From positions 1 through 64,000 of the forward strand of contig JBKJIJ010000006.1 of the NCBI GenBank assembly GCA_046598525.1: DNA of 64,000 nt, in the 5' to 3' direction. The notes below the pieces were generated by a model. That model did no database searches, was not told the DNA's origin, and worked only from the letters and a program-made list of their open reading frames with translations. Every line of letters starts with the position of its first letter. Within the stretch, counting starts at the first letter, position 1. Shown here one piece after another: positions 33,415-41,820 of the stretch. The position numbers were made by a program, and so were the translations under genes. Source of the DNA: Methylotenera_A sp046598525. GTDB taxonomy: Bacteria; Pseudomonadota; Gammaproteobacteria; Burkholderiales; Methylophilaceae.

Positions 33415-34431
33415 TTAAATTTGCGTTAATAATTTTCGAATCATTGTTTCATCCAAGCCTTTGCCAATAATCACCACCCTAGAAATCGGCTCCTCTTCAT
33501 CCCAGCCTTCAAGCATTGTGGGCGGGTAGGGCGTAAAGTGCACGGCGTGAATCGCTAGCGGAGATGGTTGATCTTCGGCATGGATAATGCCTTTTAAGCG
33601 CAGCAAATTTTTACCGTGCGTTTGGCAAAGTTTTAAAATGACCGGTTTTAAATCGCGCCAATTAAGCGGTTTTGGCATAAAAACGGTAAAGCTGGTAATT
33701 TCATCATCATGCACCGCTTGCGGCAGCGTGCCTTTTGGCTTGGCTGAAGATAATGGCGCGCGCAACCAGCGTTGTGGTTCTGGCTGTTTCGTTGCAATAT
33801 CAAATAATCCAACATCAATGATAAATTGCGGGTCTAGTGCACCGTTTAAAACGCGGTGCTGGGTGGCACCTGGGTTTATTGCAATGAGTTTTTCTTTTAA
33901 TTCGCTTAACTGCTCAGGCGTGGCTAAATCGGTTTTGGTCAGCAATAACACATCGGCCACCGCCGCTTGTTTGCGCGCTTCAGCATGCTCAGCAATTTGC
34001 TGCAAACCATATTGGCTGTCAATCGTCACAATTACCGCATCTAGCCTAAAGGTAGATTCAATCACAGGCTCATTCATCAAATTGCCTAAAATTGGGCCAG
34101 GGTCTGCCATGCCTGTGGTTTCAATTACTAAGCGATTAAATTGCGGAATGGCTTGCAGCGCGCGCTTAAAAAATAAATCGCGCATGGTATCCGCCAGCTC
34201 GTTTTTAAGCGTGCAGCATAAGCAACCGCTGCTTAATAAAACCGTGTTATCCGCAATGTGTTCACTTTCAATATGCGTGGCTAAAATGTGGTCTAGCCCG
34301 GTGCTGCCTAGCTCATTAATAATCACCGCTGTGTCGCTCATGGCGGGGTTTGATAATAATTGATTAAGCAAAGTGGTTTTGCCAGAGCCTAAAAATCCGG
34401 TAAGAAGGGTGACGGGAATGCGTTTATCCAT
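33415..34431 (-). CDS. COG0523/CobW-family metal GTPase
   Basis: A 338-residue G3E GTPase. The P-loop is LTGFLGSGKTTLLNQLL. The metal motif is SSGCLCCTLKNEL (C-x-C-C). Further motifs are VIETTGMADPGPI and LLLTKTDLA. The C-terminal CobW domain includes SFTVFMPKPLNWRDLKPVI and LRLKGIIHAED. Members carry zinc or cobalt to target proteins. The gene lies 20 bp behind a Zur-like Fur protein on the same strand. That points to a zinc-limitation role as in ZigA/YeiR-type proteins. There is no histidine-rich linker. Confidence in the metal is moderate, since it rests on the neighbour. Confidence 0.9.
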   Translation of the reverse strand: MDKRIPVTLLTGFLGSGKTTLLNQLLSNPAMSDTAVIINELGSTGLDHILATHIESEHIADNTVLLSSGCLCCTLKNELADTMRDLFFKRALQAIPQFNRLVIETTGMADPGPILGNLMNEPVIESTFRLDAVIVTIDSQYGLQQIAEHAEARKQAAVADVLLLTKTDLATPEQLSELKEKLIAINPGATQHRVLNGALDPQFIIDVGLFDIATKQPEPQRWLRAPLSSAKPKGTLPQAVHDDEITSFTVFMPKPLNWRDLKPVILKLCQTHGKNLLRLKGIIHAEDQPSPLAIHAVHFTPYPPTMLEGWDEEEPISRVVIIGKGLDETMIRKLLTQI

Positions 34432-34451
34432 TGGTTTTCTGACTTATAAAA

Positions 34452-34856
34452 TTAATGCTGGCAGGCGGCACAAACGCCGCTTATCGTTAAGTGAATGCTG
34501 GTCGCCACAAAATTAGTGGGCAAGCTATGCGTAATCGCATCATTTGCTTCATCCAAACAATACACCTGCCCGCAAGCCGTGCATTCAAAATGCGCATGCT
34601 GATGTTGGCTATGCTGCGAACTGGCTTTAAAACGCCGCGTTTTATCTGGGCTAATTACGCTGTGCACAAAACCTTGCGTGCTTAACCAATCTAGCACTCT
34701 ATAAATAGTCACGCGGTCAATCGGCTCGGTAATTTGCTTTTGAATTTCGGGATGCGATAGCGGTAATGATGCGCTTAATAAGGTATCTAACACTAACACC
34801 CGCGCGCTGGTAGGGGTTTGCGCTTGCGCTTGTATTAATTCTAATGCTTTGCTCAT
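34452..34856 (-). CDS. zur: Fur-family regulator, Zur-like
   Basis: A 134-residue protein with a winged helix (LDTLLSASLPLSHPEIQKQI, VTIYRVLDWLSTQGF) and a C-terminal dimer/metal domain with HSQHQHAHFECTACGQVYCL and the end CAACQH. The two CxxC pairs hold a structural zinc, and the His-rich part forms the sensing site. Among Fur, Zur and PerR, the pairing with a COG0523 GTPase favours Zur. It would repress zinc uptake genes, probably including its own operon. I could not find a clear Zur palindrome before the start; the region is AT-rich with ATATTAAATAT near 34890. Confidence 0.82.
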   Translation of the reverse strand: MSKALELIQAQAQTPTSARVLVLDTLLSASLPLSHPEIQKQITEPIDRVTIYRVLDWLSTQGFVHSVISPDKTRRFKASSQHSQHQHAHFECTACGQVYCLDEANDAITHSLPTNFVATSIHLTISGVCAACQH

Positions 34857-35020
34857 GGCCGCAAATATACCGTATTTTCTATAAGCGCATCAATATTAAA
34901 TATGGCAATGCGCGCCGCTTATGATTGGATTTACTTTGCTAAAACTTGCCAACGCTTAAGGCAACAAGCTTAATTAAATCAGCTTAATTATGCAGAAGGC
35001 ATTAAAATATCGTTTTTAAA

Positions 35021-35044
35021 AATTGTTTTCATAATTGTTTTCAT
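35021..35044. repeat. Tandem 12-bp duplication before the RNB gene
   Basis: AATTGTTTTCAT occurs twice with no gap (35021-35032 and 35033-35044). It lies 60 bases before the RNase start, so it may alter promoter spacing or be a binding site pair. Confidence 0.6.
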
Positions 35045-35103
35045 ATTAAGTGCATCAAAATAATGGTTAACCAAACTCCTATCTATAAAGAAACCGCTGC
35101 TAA

Positions 35104-36993
35104 ATGAATGTGTTTTACGAAGAAGAAGGCAGCTTTAAAGTCGCCTCTATCATGACAGAATCGCCTGCTGCCTTGCAGGTAGAGTCGGTTTCTGGCAAAC
35201 GCTCAAAAATCAAAAGTAATAATGTGCTAATGCAATTTGAATCGCCGTTGGCAGGCTTTATGGATAGCGCACTTGCTGAGGCCGAAAAGCTGGACATTGA
35301 TTTTTTGTGGGAATGTTGCGGTGAGCCAGAATTTGCCTTTGAAGATTTAGCCAACGATTATTATGGCAAAAAGCCCACGCCGTTTGAGGCCGCTGCCACC
35401 GCCATTAAATTGCACAGCGCGCCTATGTATTTTTATCGCAAAGGCAAAGGCCGTTACAAAGCAGCTCCTGCCGAAACGCTTAAACTTGCATTAGCGGCGG
35501 TTGAGCGTAAAAAATTGCAGGCCGAACAAATGGCGGCTTGGGTGGCTCAACTGAATAATGAAACCTTGCCAGAAGGTTTTGCAGCTAAGGCTGATGCCTT
35601 AATTTATAACCCAGATAAAAACAGCTTGGAATGGAAAGCCATTGATGAAGCGGCGCAGTCATCTGGCCGATTAGCCTTAACAGTAATGGCCGATTGCGGC
35701 TTGATTGAAAATGCACACGATTACCATTTAGGCGCGTTTTTGCGTGAAATGTTTCCAGATAAAGATGGACAATCAGGTGTTAATTTTCCCGCGTTTGATG
35801 TGCCAGAAATTATTGCTGAATTGCCGCTAGCCAATGTTGAGTGTTTTAGTATTGACGATGCAACCACCACTGAAATTGATGATGCTTTTAGCTTAGAAAC
35901 GCTGGCGAATGGCAATACGCAAATCGGCATTCATATTGCCGCGCCTAGCTTGGGCGTGCCAGTGGATTCCGCATTAGATAGCATTGTGTTATCACGATTA
36001 TCCACCGTTTATATGCCAGGCAATAAAATCACCATGCTGCCAGATGGCGTTGTAAAGCCATTTAGCTTAGATGCAAATAAGACAAAACCAGCATTAAGTT
36101 TATATATAGAAGTGACGCCAGATTTTGAAATTGTGGCGCATGAAACAAAACTAGAGCAAATAAAAATTGCCGATAATTTGCGCCATGATGCGATTGAGCC
36201 ATTTTTTAATGCCAACACATTAGAAACCGATAGCGGCCACCCATATTGGGCAAAGTTAAAAATGCTATTTACGCTGGCAGAGCACTTAGAGGTAGAGCGT
36301 GGCAAAGCCGACCCAAACCGTGCGCCGCAAATTGATTACAACTTTTATGTAACCGATGGCATTGTTAAAATTGTGGCGCGCGAACGCGGCTCACCTATGG
36401 ATAAATTGGTGGCAGAGCTAATGATTTACGCCAATAGCCATTGGGGCGGATTGCTAAAAGAGGCCACTTTTGCTGGCATTTACCGCGCACAAACTGGCGG
36501 TAAAGTGTTTATGACATCGACCGCAGAGCCGCATCAGGGCTTGGGCGTGGCGCAGTACGCGTGGTGTACTTCACCTTTAAGAAGAGCGGTTGATTTAATT
36601 AATCAACGCCAATTAATTGCTATGCTAAATAGTGAGCCAGCGCCATACAACGCGGCAGATGGCAAGCTGAATGTGATCATTCGCAATTTTGACCAAACCT
36701 ATAACGCCTACAGCGAATTTCAAACCCGCATGGAACGCTACTGGTGCTTGCAATATTTGATTCAAGAACAATTAACAGAAATAACGGCAACCGTTTGGCG
36801 CGAAAATTTGGTGCGCATTGATGGTATGTTTTTTATTACAAAAGTGCCCAGCTTGCCTGAGCTTAAAGTAGGCACAAAAGTATTGCTGGAAATCAAACAT
36901 ATTGATACTTTGCTAATGGAATTAAATTGCAAATTTAAAAATATTATCGATGTGGCAATTGTAGAAGAGGCGCAAGACGAGATTGAAATTTAA
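35104..36993 (+). CDS. RNase II/R-family exoribonuclease (RNB domain)
   Basis: A 629-residue protein. The N-terminal part (MNVFYEEEGSFKVASIMTE) is an OB-like domain shorter than in E. coli RNase II (644 residues). The catalytic RNB domain starts near 235: VECFSIDDATTTEIDDAFSLE with the metal-binding aspartates, IGIHIAAPSLGVPVDSALD, STVYMPGNKITMLPDGV, and later ELMIYANSHWGGLLK and YAWCTSPLRRAVDLINQRQL with the RNB arginines. The end (GMFFITKVPSLPELKVGTKV) is an S1-like fold. It should degrade RNA 3' to 5'. Betaproteobacteria often carry this divergent form. I leave the symbol open because it is between Rnb and a separate clade. Confidence 0.88.
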   Translation: MNVFYEEEGSFKVASIMTESPAALQVESVSGKRSKIKSNNVLMQFESPLAGFMDSALAEAEKLDIDFLWECCGEPEFAFEDLANDYYGKKPTPFEAAATAIKLHSAPMYFYRKGKGRYKAAPAETLKLALAAVERKKLQAEQMAAWVAQLNNETLPEGFAAKADALIYNPDKNSLEWKAIDEAAQSSGRLALTVMADCGLIENAHDYHLGAFLREMFPDKDGQSGVNFPAFDVPEIIAELPLANVECFSIDDATTTEIDDAFSLETLANGNTQIGIHIAAPSLGVPVDSALDSIVLSRLSTVYMPGNKITMLPDGVVKPFSLDANKTKPALSLYIEVTPDFEIVAHETKLEQIKIADNLRHDAIEPFFNANTLETDSGHPYWAKLKMLFTLAEHLEVERGKADPNRAPQIDYNFYVTDGIVKIVARERGSPMDKLVAELMIYANSHWGGLLKEATFAGIYRAQTGGKVFMTSTAEPHQGLGVAQYAWCTSPLRRAVDLINQRQLIAMLNSEPAPYNAADGKLNVIIRNFDQTYNAYSEFQTRMERYWCLQYLIQEQLTEITATVWRENLVRIDGMFFITKVPSLPELKVGTKVLLEIKHIDTLLMELNCKFKNIIDVAIVEEAQDEIEI

Positions 36994-37013
36994 CCTAGTG
37001 AAATTTAACTTAG

Positions 37014-37123
37014 TCGTCATTCTGGCGCAGGCCAGAATCCAGTCAATAGAAACCCTTAGCGAATGCAAGTTAAATGCATTAAATTTAACCTTGCCTGGAT
37101 ACCAGCCTTCGCTGGTATGACGA
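37014..37123. repeat. REP/BIME-like palindromic pair
   Basis: The outer ends TCGTCAT (37014-37020) and ATGACGA (37117-37123) are inverted. Inside each end is a hairpin: ATTCTGGC-GCAG-GCCAGAAT at 37019-37038 and ATACCAGC-CTTC-GCTGGTAT at 37099-37118. Between them lies AT-rich DNA. This is the structure of two opposed REP units. It fills the 156-bp gap between the RNase and spermidine-synthase-like genes. Confidence 0.8.
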
Positions 37124-37149
37124 AATTTAAAGTTTGACTGAAAAAATTT

Positions 37150-37914
37150 ATGTTTAAATTTAACCGAAAAATTCATAAAAGCGTGCGCGATGACAGCGTT
37201 GTTGAGGTGTCTGAAGTGAGCGGTGTGCGTTCGCTGCATTTGGGCACGGTGACCATTCAAAGTAGCATGAAAGTGAAAGACCCGTTTGCGCTAGAGTTGC
37301 CCTATACGCGCGGTATGATGGGCTTTTTGCTGTTTTCAGATGCGGTTAAAAATGTGTTAACCATTGGCTTGGGCGGCGGCTCTGTGCCTAAATATATCTA
37401 TGCCAATTGCACTAATATTGAGCAAACCATTGTTGAAATTAACCCGCAAATTATTAGCATTGCGCGCAGCCATTTTTATGTGCCTGATAATGACGCTAGA
37501 TTTAATGTGATAGAAGGCGATGGCATTGCTTATTTGGCCGATAACCCAAATAGCGCGGATTGCCTGATGATTGACGCGTTTGACAGCTTTGGCATTCCGC
37601 CCAATTTTTGTAGCCAAGATTTTTTTGATAGCTGTGAAATGGCGCTGGCCAACAACGGTATTTTTGCCATTAATCTGTGGGGCAGCGATAAAAACTTTGA
37701 TATTTATCTGCAACGCATTGAGCAAAGTTTTAATAATCAAACCTTAATGTTGCCAACAGGCAAGCCGGGCAATATTGTAGTTTTTGGTTTTAAAAAGAAT
37801 TTGAAGCTGAGCCCAAAAAAGTTAAAAGATCGCGCAAAAGTTTTAGAAGAAACACACAAGATCGAATTTTCAAGCTTTGTTGAAAAATTGTGCGAACATA
37901 ATCAGATAAATTAA
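37150..37914 (+). CDS. Spermidine synthase-like aminopropyltransferase
   Basis: A 254-residue protein of the spermine/spermidine synthase fold. Motifs are LTIGLGGGSVPKYIY (nucleotide-binding loop), TIVEINPQIISIARSHF, FNVIEGDGIAYL and CLMIDAFDSFGIPPNF. A true SpeE has the proton-accepting Asp in a D-S-x-D-P motif; here the corresponding stretch is IDAFDSFGIP, so aminopropyl transfer is not assured. The N-terminal tetramer domain is short (about 60 residues). Many betaproteobacteria carry this short type beside SpeE proper. Its substrate could be a different amine. The REP-like element before the start leaves little room for a promoter, with 26 bp between. Confidence 0.8.
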   Translation: MFKFNRKIHKSVRDDSVVEVSEVSGVRSLHLGTVTIQSSMKVKDPFALELPYTRGMMGFLLFSDAVKNVLTIGLGGGSVPKYIYANCTNIEQTIVEINPQIISIARSHFYVPDNDARFNVIEGDGIAYLADNPNSADCLMIDAFDSFGIPPNFCSQDFFDSCEMALANNGIFAINLWGSDKNFDIYLQRIEQSFNNQTLMLPTGKPGNIVVFGFKKNLKLSPKKLKDRAKVLEETHKIEFSSFVEKLCEHNQIN

Positions 37915-37944
37915 GACCCAATTAATAAAAGAAATGATAACACC

Positions 37945-39087
37945 ATGATGAATCAATACTTTGCCACTTGCCCACGCGGACTTGAGGCTTTGCTGGTAAA
38001 CGAGCTAAAAGCCAGCAACGCTAAAGACATTAAGCCAACCGATGGTGGCGTTGGCTTTGCAGGCGAATTAAGTGTGTGTTATCACGCCAATTTGCATTCG
38101 CGCATCGCTACGCGCATTTTAATGCAAGCAGCGCAGGGCAAATACGCCACTGAAGATGATTTATACCAAGCGGCTTATAAGTTGAATTGGCCTAATTGGT
38201 TTGATGTAAAACACGATTTTATGGTGAAAGTGACAGGCGTAAAATGCCCGCTTAAAAGCTTAGAATTTGCCACGCTTCGCATTAAAGACGCGGTGTGCGA
38301 TAAATTCAGGCAAGTGGTTAATTCGCGCCCATACATTGACACAAAAACGCCAGCGGTGCGCATTCATGCTTACTTAACGGTTGATAGCTATGTGTATTAT
38401 GTGGATACATCAGGCGATGCCTTGTATCAGCGCGGTAACCGCAAAGCCAGCATTGAAGCGCCTTTACGTGAAAACTTAGCCGCAGGCATTTTGCAATTAA
38501 GCGGCTGGCAAGTAGGCCAACCTTTGCTAGACCCCATGTGCGGTAGTGGTACGTTTTTGCTAGAAGCGGCCATGATGGCACTGGATATTGCCCCTGGTTT
38601 AAGACGCGATTTTGGTTTTGAAAAACTGAAAAACTTTGAATCAGACACTTGGAAAAAAATCAAAAATACCGCGCTTAAAAATGCCAAGCCCGTTACTTTT
38701 CAAAAGTTATATGGTTCAGATAGCGATTTACGCGCCGTGCGTGTGGCTAAGCAAAATCTGACCGAAGCAGGTTTAAATGATGCTGTGCAATTAGCGCAAA
38801 CCAATATCACCGAAGTGGTGCCGCCAGCTGATAGTGGCGTGCTGGTTGCCAACCCGCCTTATGGCGTGCGTATTGGTGAAGATGAAGAGTTGGCTTTGTT
38901 ATACCCGAAAATGGGCGAAGCATTAAAGCGCAAATTTGCTGGCTGGAATACTTATTTTTTAACCAACGATTTGCGCCTGCCAAAATTAATGCGCTTAACG
39001 CCCAGCAAACGTACGCCGTTATTTAATGGGCCATTGGAATGCCGATTATTTGAAATTAAAATGGTGGCAGGTAGTAATAGAAAGTAG
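37945..39087 (+). CDS. THUMP-domain rRNA methyltransferase, RlmL-like
   Basis: A 380-residue protein. A THUMP RNA-binding domain occupies about 50-160 (YHANLHSRIATRILMQ, LEFATLRIKDAVCDKF). The UPF0020-type methyltransferase follows with RGNRKASIEAPLRENLAAGIL, LLDPMCGSGTFLLEAAMMA, YGSDSDLRAVRVAKQNL and the catalytic VANPPYGVRIG. It corresponds to the N-terminal half of E. coli RlmKL (YcbY, 702 residues), which makes m2G2445 in 23S rRNA. The RlmK half is absent, as is usual in betaproteobacteria. The start uses ATG ATG at 37945. The spacing to the gene before is 30 bp. Confidence 0.9.
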   Translation: MMNQYFATCPRGLEALLVNELKASNAKDIKPTDGGVGFAGELSVCYHANLHSRIATRILMQAAQGKYATEDDLYQAAYKLNWPNWFDVKHDFMVKVTGVKCPLKSLEFATLRIKDAVCDKFRQVVNSRPYIDTKTPAVRIHAYLTVDSYVYYVDTSGDALYQRGNRKASIEAPLRENLAAGILQLSGWQVGQPLLDPMCGSGTFLLEAAMMALDIAPGLRRDFGFEKLKNFESDTWKKIKNTALKNAKPVTFQKLYGSDSDLRAVRVAKQNLTEAGLNDAVQLAQTNITEVVPPADSGVLVANPPYGVRIGEDEELALLYPKMGEALKRKFAGWNTYFLTNDLRLPKLMRLTPSKRTPLFNGPLECRLFEIKMVAGSNRK

Positions 39088-39102
39088 CGAAAATATAAAT
39101 AG

Positions 39103-39214
39103 ACCGTCATTTTGAGCAGCCTTTAAATGCTAGGGCTTAGCCCATAGCGGGTAGAATCCAGCTTTTAACTTTTACAGCCAAAACTAGATCTTTCGCTACG
39201 CTCAAGATGACGGT
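39103..39214. repeat. Second REP-like inverted repeat
   Basis: ACCGTCATTTTGAGC (39103-39117) is inverted, with one mismatch, at GCTCAAGATGACGGT (39200-39214). The 82 bases between include AGAATCCAGC, as in other REP-type elements. It sits between the RlmL-like and MazG-like genes and runs up to the ribosome binding site of the latter. Confidence 0.75.
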
Positions 39215-39224
39215 AGGAGATGGT

Positions 39225-39584
39225 ATGAGTAATCAAGATTCACTGGATAATTTACGCGCGCGAATAAACGCTTTTGTAAATGAGCGCGATTGGGCGCAGT
39301 TTCATACGCCTAAAAACTTGGCAATGGCGATGATTGTGGAAGCGGCTGAATTAGTTGAGCAATTTCAATGGGATACGCCAGCCGAAAGCCAGCAGTTATC
39401 AGCTGAAAAACGTGAAGCGGTTAGCCATGAGCTGGCGGATACGTTTGTGTATTTGTTGCGAATTGCGGAAGTTTTAGAGATTGATTTGATTGCGGCTGCT
39501 AATCAAAAAATTGAATTAAATGCCTTGAAATACCCAGTAGATAAAGCCAAGGGAAGTAATGCAAAATATACAGAGTATCTTTAA
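39225..39584 (+). CDS. MazG-like nucleotide pyrophosphohydrolase
   Basis: A 119-residue protein of the all-alpha NTP-PPase superfamily (RS21-C6/dCTPase type). The metal motif is spread over MAMIVEAAELVEQFQW and AVSHELADTFVYLLRIAEVL (E-x-x-E and E-x-x-D). It removes pyrophosphate from dNTPs, probably damaged or excess ones. I chose ATG 39225 because AGGAG lies at 39215-39219; a longer frame from 39207 begins inside the repeat. The gene follows the inverted repeat and may depend on read-through from upstream. Confidence 0.85.
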   Translation: MSNQDSLDNLRARINAFVNERDWAQFHTPKNLAMAMIVEAAELVEQFQWDTPAESQQLSAEKREAVSHELADTFVYLLRIAEVLEIDLIAAANQKIELNALKYPVDKAKGSNAKYTEYL

Positions 39585-39671
39585 AAGCATCTTCGAAAGT
39601 CTCTTTAGAAATACAAAATACTGATAAACACTGACTATCTTTAAAAAATGGTAATCAAATAATAGATTAAC

Positions 39672-39712
39672 AAAAAAGCCAGTATCAATATGAAACCGAC
39701 ACTGGCTTTTTT
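39672..39712. terminator. Bidirectional terminator between MazG-like gene and tpx
   Basis: AAAAAAGCCAGT (39672-39683) pairs with ACTGGCTTTTTT (39701-39712) with a 17-nt loop. The A and T runs serve the two convergent genes. Confidence 0.85.
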
Positions 39713-39744
39713 AAGAGGCTTTCACCTATCAATTAAGTGTTAAC

Positions 39745-40248
39745 TTAGTTTAACGCGGCAATTGCAGCCTCATAATTTGGCTCATTTGCAATTTCGGGTA
39801 CCAATTCAAGGTACTTAATCACATTGTTTTCATCAATCACAATAACCGCACGTGCGGCTAAACCGGCTAATTTGCTGGTAAACAACAATACACCGTAATT
39901 CATTAAAAAGTCACGGCCACGCATGGTCGATAAATTCAATACATTTTCAATGCCTTCTGCGGCACAAAAACGCGTTTGCGCAAATGGTAAATCGGCTGAA
40001 ATATTCAGCACAACCGTGTTAGTTAAACCAGCTGCATGTTGGTTAAATGCGCGCACAGACATGGCGCAAGTTGGTGTATCAACACTTGGAAAAATGTTTA
40101 ACACTTTGCGTTTGCCCGCATAAGTTTCTAGTGTGACATCGGCTAATGCTTTATCAACCAGGGTGAAATTAGGCGCAGTACTGCCAACTTTTGGCAAATT
40201 GCCTGCAACATCCACTGGATTGCCTTTAAGGGTTACTGAGCTTGACAT
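39745..40248 (-). CDS. tpx: Thiol peroxidase Tpx
   Basis: A 167-residue atypical two-cysteine peroxiredoxin. The peroxidatic cysteine is in VDTPTCAMSVRAFN and the resolving cysteine in ARTRFC-type context (AQTRFCAAEGIENV). VTLKGNPVDVAGNLPKVGST matches Tpx N-termini. It reduces alkyl hydroperoxides with thioredoxin. I choose the ATG at 40246-40248: AAAGGA stands 7-8 bases before it and the length equals E. coli Tpx (168). The longer frame to 40320 has an unlikely basic start. It is periplasmic in some reports and cytoplasmic in others, and no signal peptide is seen here. Confidence 0.94.
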   Translation of the reverse strand: MSSSVTLKGNPVDVAGNLPKVGSTAPNFTLVDKALADVTLETYAGKRKVLNIFPSVDTPTCAMSVRAFNQHAAGLTNTVVLNISADLPFAQTRFCAAEGIENVLNLSTMRGRDFLMNYGVLLFTSKLAGLAARAVIVIDENNVIKYLELVPEIANEPNYEAAIAALN

Positions 40249-40312
40249 GGTTTTTTCCTTTAAATATGAATAATACGACTTAAAATTGCGCATTAATTTG
40301 TAGCAGTAATCA

Positions 40313-40346
40313 TAAAACAAAAAGCACCTGTTTAGAACAGGTGCTT
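40313..40346 (-). terminator. Rho-independent terminator for the FIST gene
   Basis: AAGCACCTGTT (40322-40332) and AACAGGTGCTT (40336-40346) form a perfect 11-bp stem with a 3-nt loop. On the minus strand the stem is followed by T-rich sequence, so it ends the gene at 40390. Confidence 0.88.
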
Positions 40347-40389
40347 ATCGATTTGAGGCGAAAAGTCTTAAATTTAAGCAATTAAATGC

Positions 40390-41550
40390 CTACGCCATCA
40401 AGTTCTCACTTAAATAGCCAATGGTCATGGTTTGGTTGTGCAATACGCTATCGGTGGTGTTTGGGCGCGGCGCTAATTCGCCATACGAATAAAAGCCAGT
40501 AATACTGGTTTGTGGGCCTAAAATTTGCTGTACTAGCTTGATTTCATCGCCTACTTGTTCGGCCATTACGCCTTTACGGCCTACGCAGCTGACGCATAAC
40601 GCCAAGCCAATTTGATTGGTTTTGTTGGCGTCTAAGCCATCCATTACTAGGTTCGCCGCAGCACCAGCGCCATCTACCAATCTATCGTGATTGGTTTGGC
40701 ATAAGCGTACTGTTTCGCCTTCTTCTACGTTGCCAGCAAACGTTAAGCTGTTATTTTTGGCATCAACGGCTAATAAAGTGCGAATTTTTTCAACGTCGCG
40801 TTTTCCTTCTTCAATAACCGCTAGTGGGAATTTTAAACCAGTGCCGGGTAAGCCTTTTGAAAACGCTTCACCGATATACATTCTATACAGTGGCAATGCA
40901 GGTTTGCCGTCCATTTCAAACACTACGTTTTTCTCTGATTTGGTTACTGTGCGCGGTGGGCCATATGGTTTCCAGCCGCCTAAAGCGCCGCTGGCCATAA
41001 TTAATGCTGGGCCGTATAAACCAACCGCAATCACTAAATTATCAGAAACCAAGTCATTATAAAGCTGCAATGTTTTAACAAAAGCACCGCCATCGCCAGC
41101 CAAGCCGCCCACAATTGGGATTTCGCCAAGTACGCTTTGAAAGCCTTTTAATAGCTCAGAACCATTTACATTTAAACCATCGGAAATGACGATAACAGTG
41201 CGCAAAGAATCGGCTTTTAATTGTTTGGCCAAGCCAGCGGCCGCTTCAAAAGAGCTTTGCATGCCAGTCATTTTAGTTTGCGCAACGCGCTGAACGGTTT
41301 TTTCCCACTGAATAGCGGTAATTTGAATGCTGTCATCAAACACGCCGTTTGGGCTAATTTCACCAGAAGTAGTACAACCAATTACTTGAGCAGTAGGGTA
41401 GCGCGATTTCAAAAAGCCTTGTAACTTGCCTTCATTAAATCGCTTTGTTGATCCAAAAGCTAACACTAAATTTGCACTGACTAACGGGGAGGCGCTTGGT
41501 AAGTCCTTAAGTGCCATTTTTGAATCGACAGATTCTTGTCTAATAAGCAT
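40390..41550 (-). CDS. FIST-domain signal sensor protein
   Basis: A 386-residue cytoplasmic protein with FIST_N (SANLVLAFGSTKRFNEGKL, QVIGCTTSGEISPNGVFDD, IPIVGGLAGDGGAFVKT) and FIST_C (LPLYRMYIGEAFSKGLPGTG, GFYSYGELAPRPNTTDSVLHNQTM). FIST domains are found in bacterial signalling proteins and are proposed to bind small ligands such as amino acids. This is the stand-alone form with no attached output domain. It is divergent from the Pil-Chp cluster, with 270 bp between, so an adaptor or sensory role in that pathway is plausible but unproven. An ATG at 41550 has AGGACT upstream. An alternative start is the M12 codon. Confidence 0.85.
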   Translation of the reverse strand: MLIRQESVDSKMALKDLPSASPLVSANLVLAFGSTKRFNEGKLQGFLKSRYPTAQVIGCTTSGEISPNGVFDDSIQITAIQWEKTVQRVAQTKMTGMQSSFEAAAGLAKQLKADSLRTVIVISDGLNVNGSELLKGFQSVLGEIPIVGGLAGDGGAFVKTLQLYNDLVSDNLVIAVGLYGPALIMASGALGGWKPYGPPRTVTKSEKNVVFEMDGKPALPLYRMYIGEAFSKGLPGTGLKFPLAVIEEGKRDVEKIRTLLAVDAKNNSLTFAGNVEEGETVRLCQTNHDRLVDGAGAAANLVMDGLDANKTNQIGLALCVSCVGRKGVMAEQVGDEIKLVQQILGPQTSITGFYSYGELAPRPNTTDSVLHNQTMTIGYLSENLMA

Positions 41551-41820
41551 GTTTGTTAGTCCTCAGTGTATAACTGTTCAAGTAGATACAATTTATACCG
41601 CAATTATTGTGTATTGTTAAAGTATATTATTACAAATATCGCGTAAGTGTTGCAAATTAATTTAAAAAATGTAATATTTTGCGTGTACAAGTTAAATGTA
41701 TTTGCTGGTGTTGCATATCAGTCGTTAAAAGAATAAGGTAAAAATATCTTTTTAGATAGCGTATTTTTTGATTTTGGTTATTAACACTAAAAGCAATATA
41801 ACCAATGGGGGCATAAAAGA

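Noticed and set aside
33587..34363. A 258-codon frame antisense to the COG0523 gene
   Set aside because: The opposite strand has strong family motifs. The antisense translation is Ser/Ala/Lys-rich without a fold.
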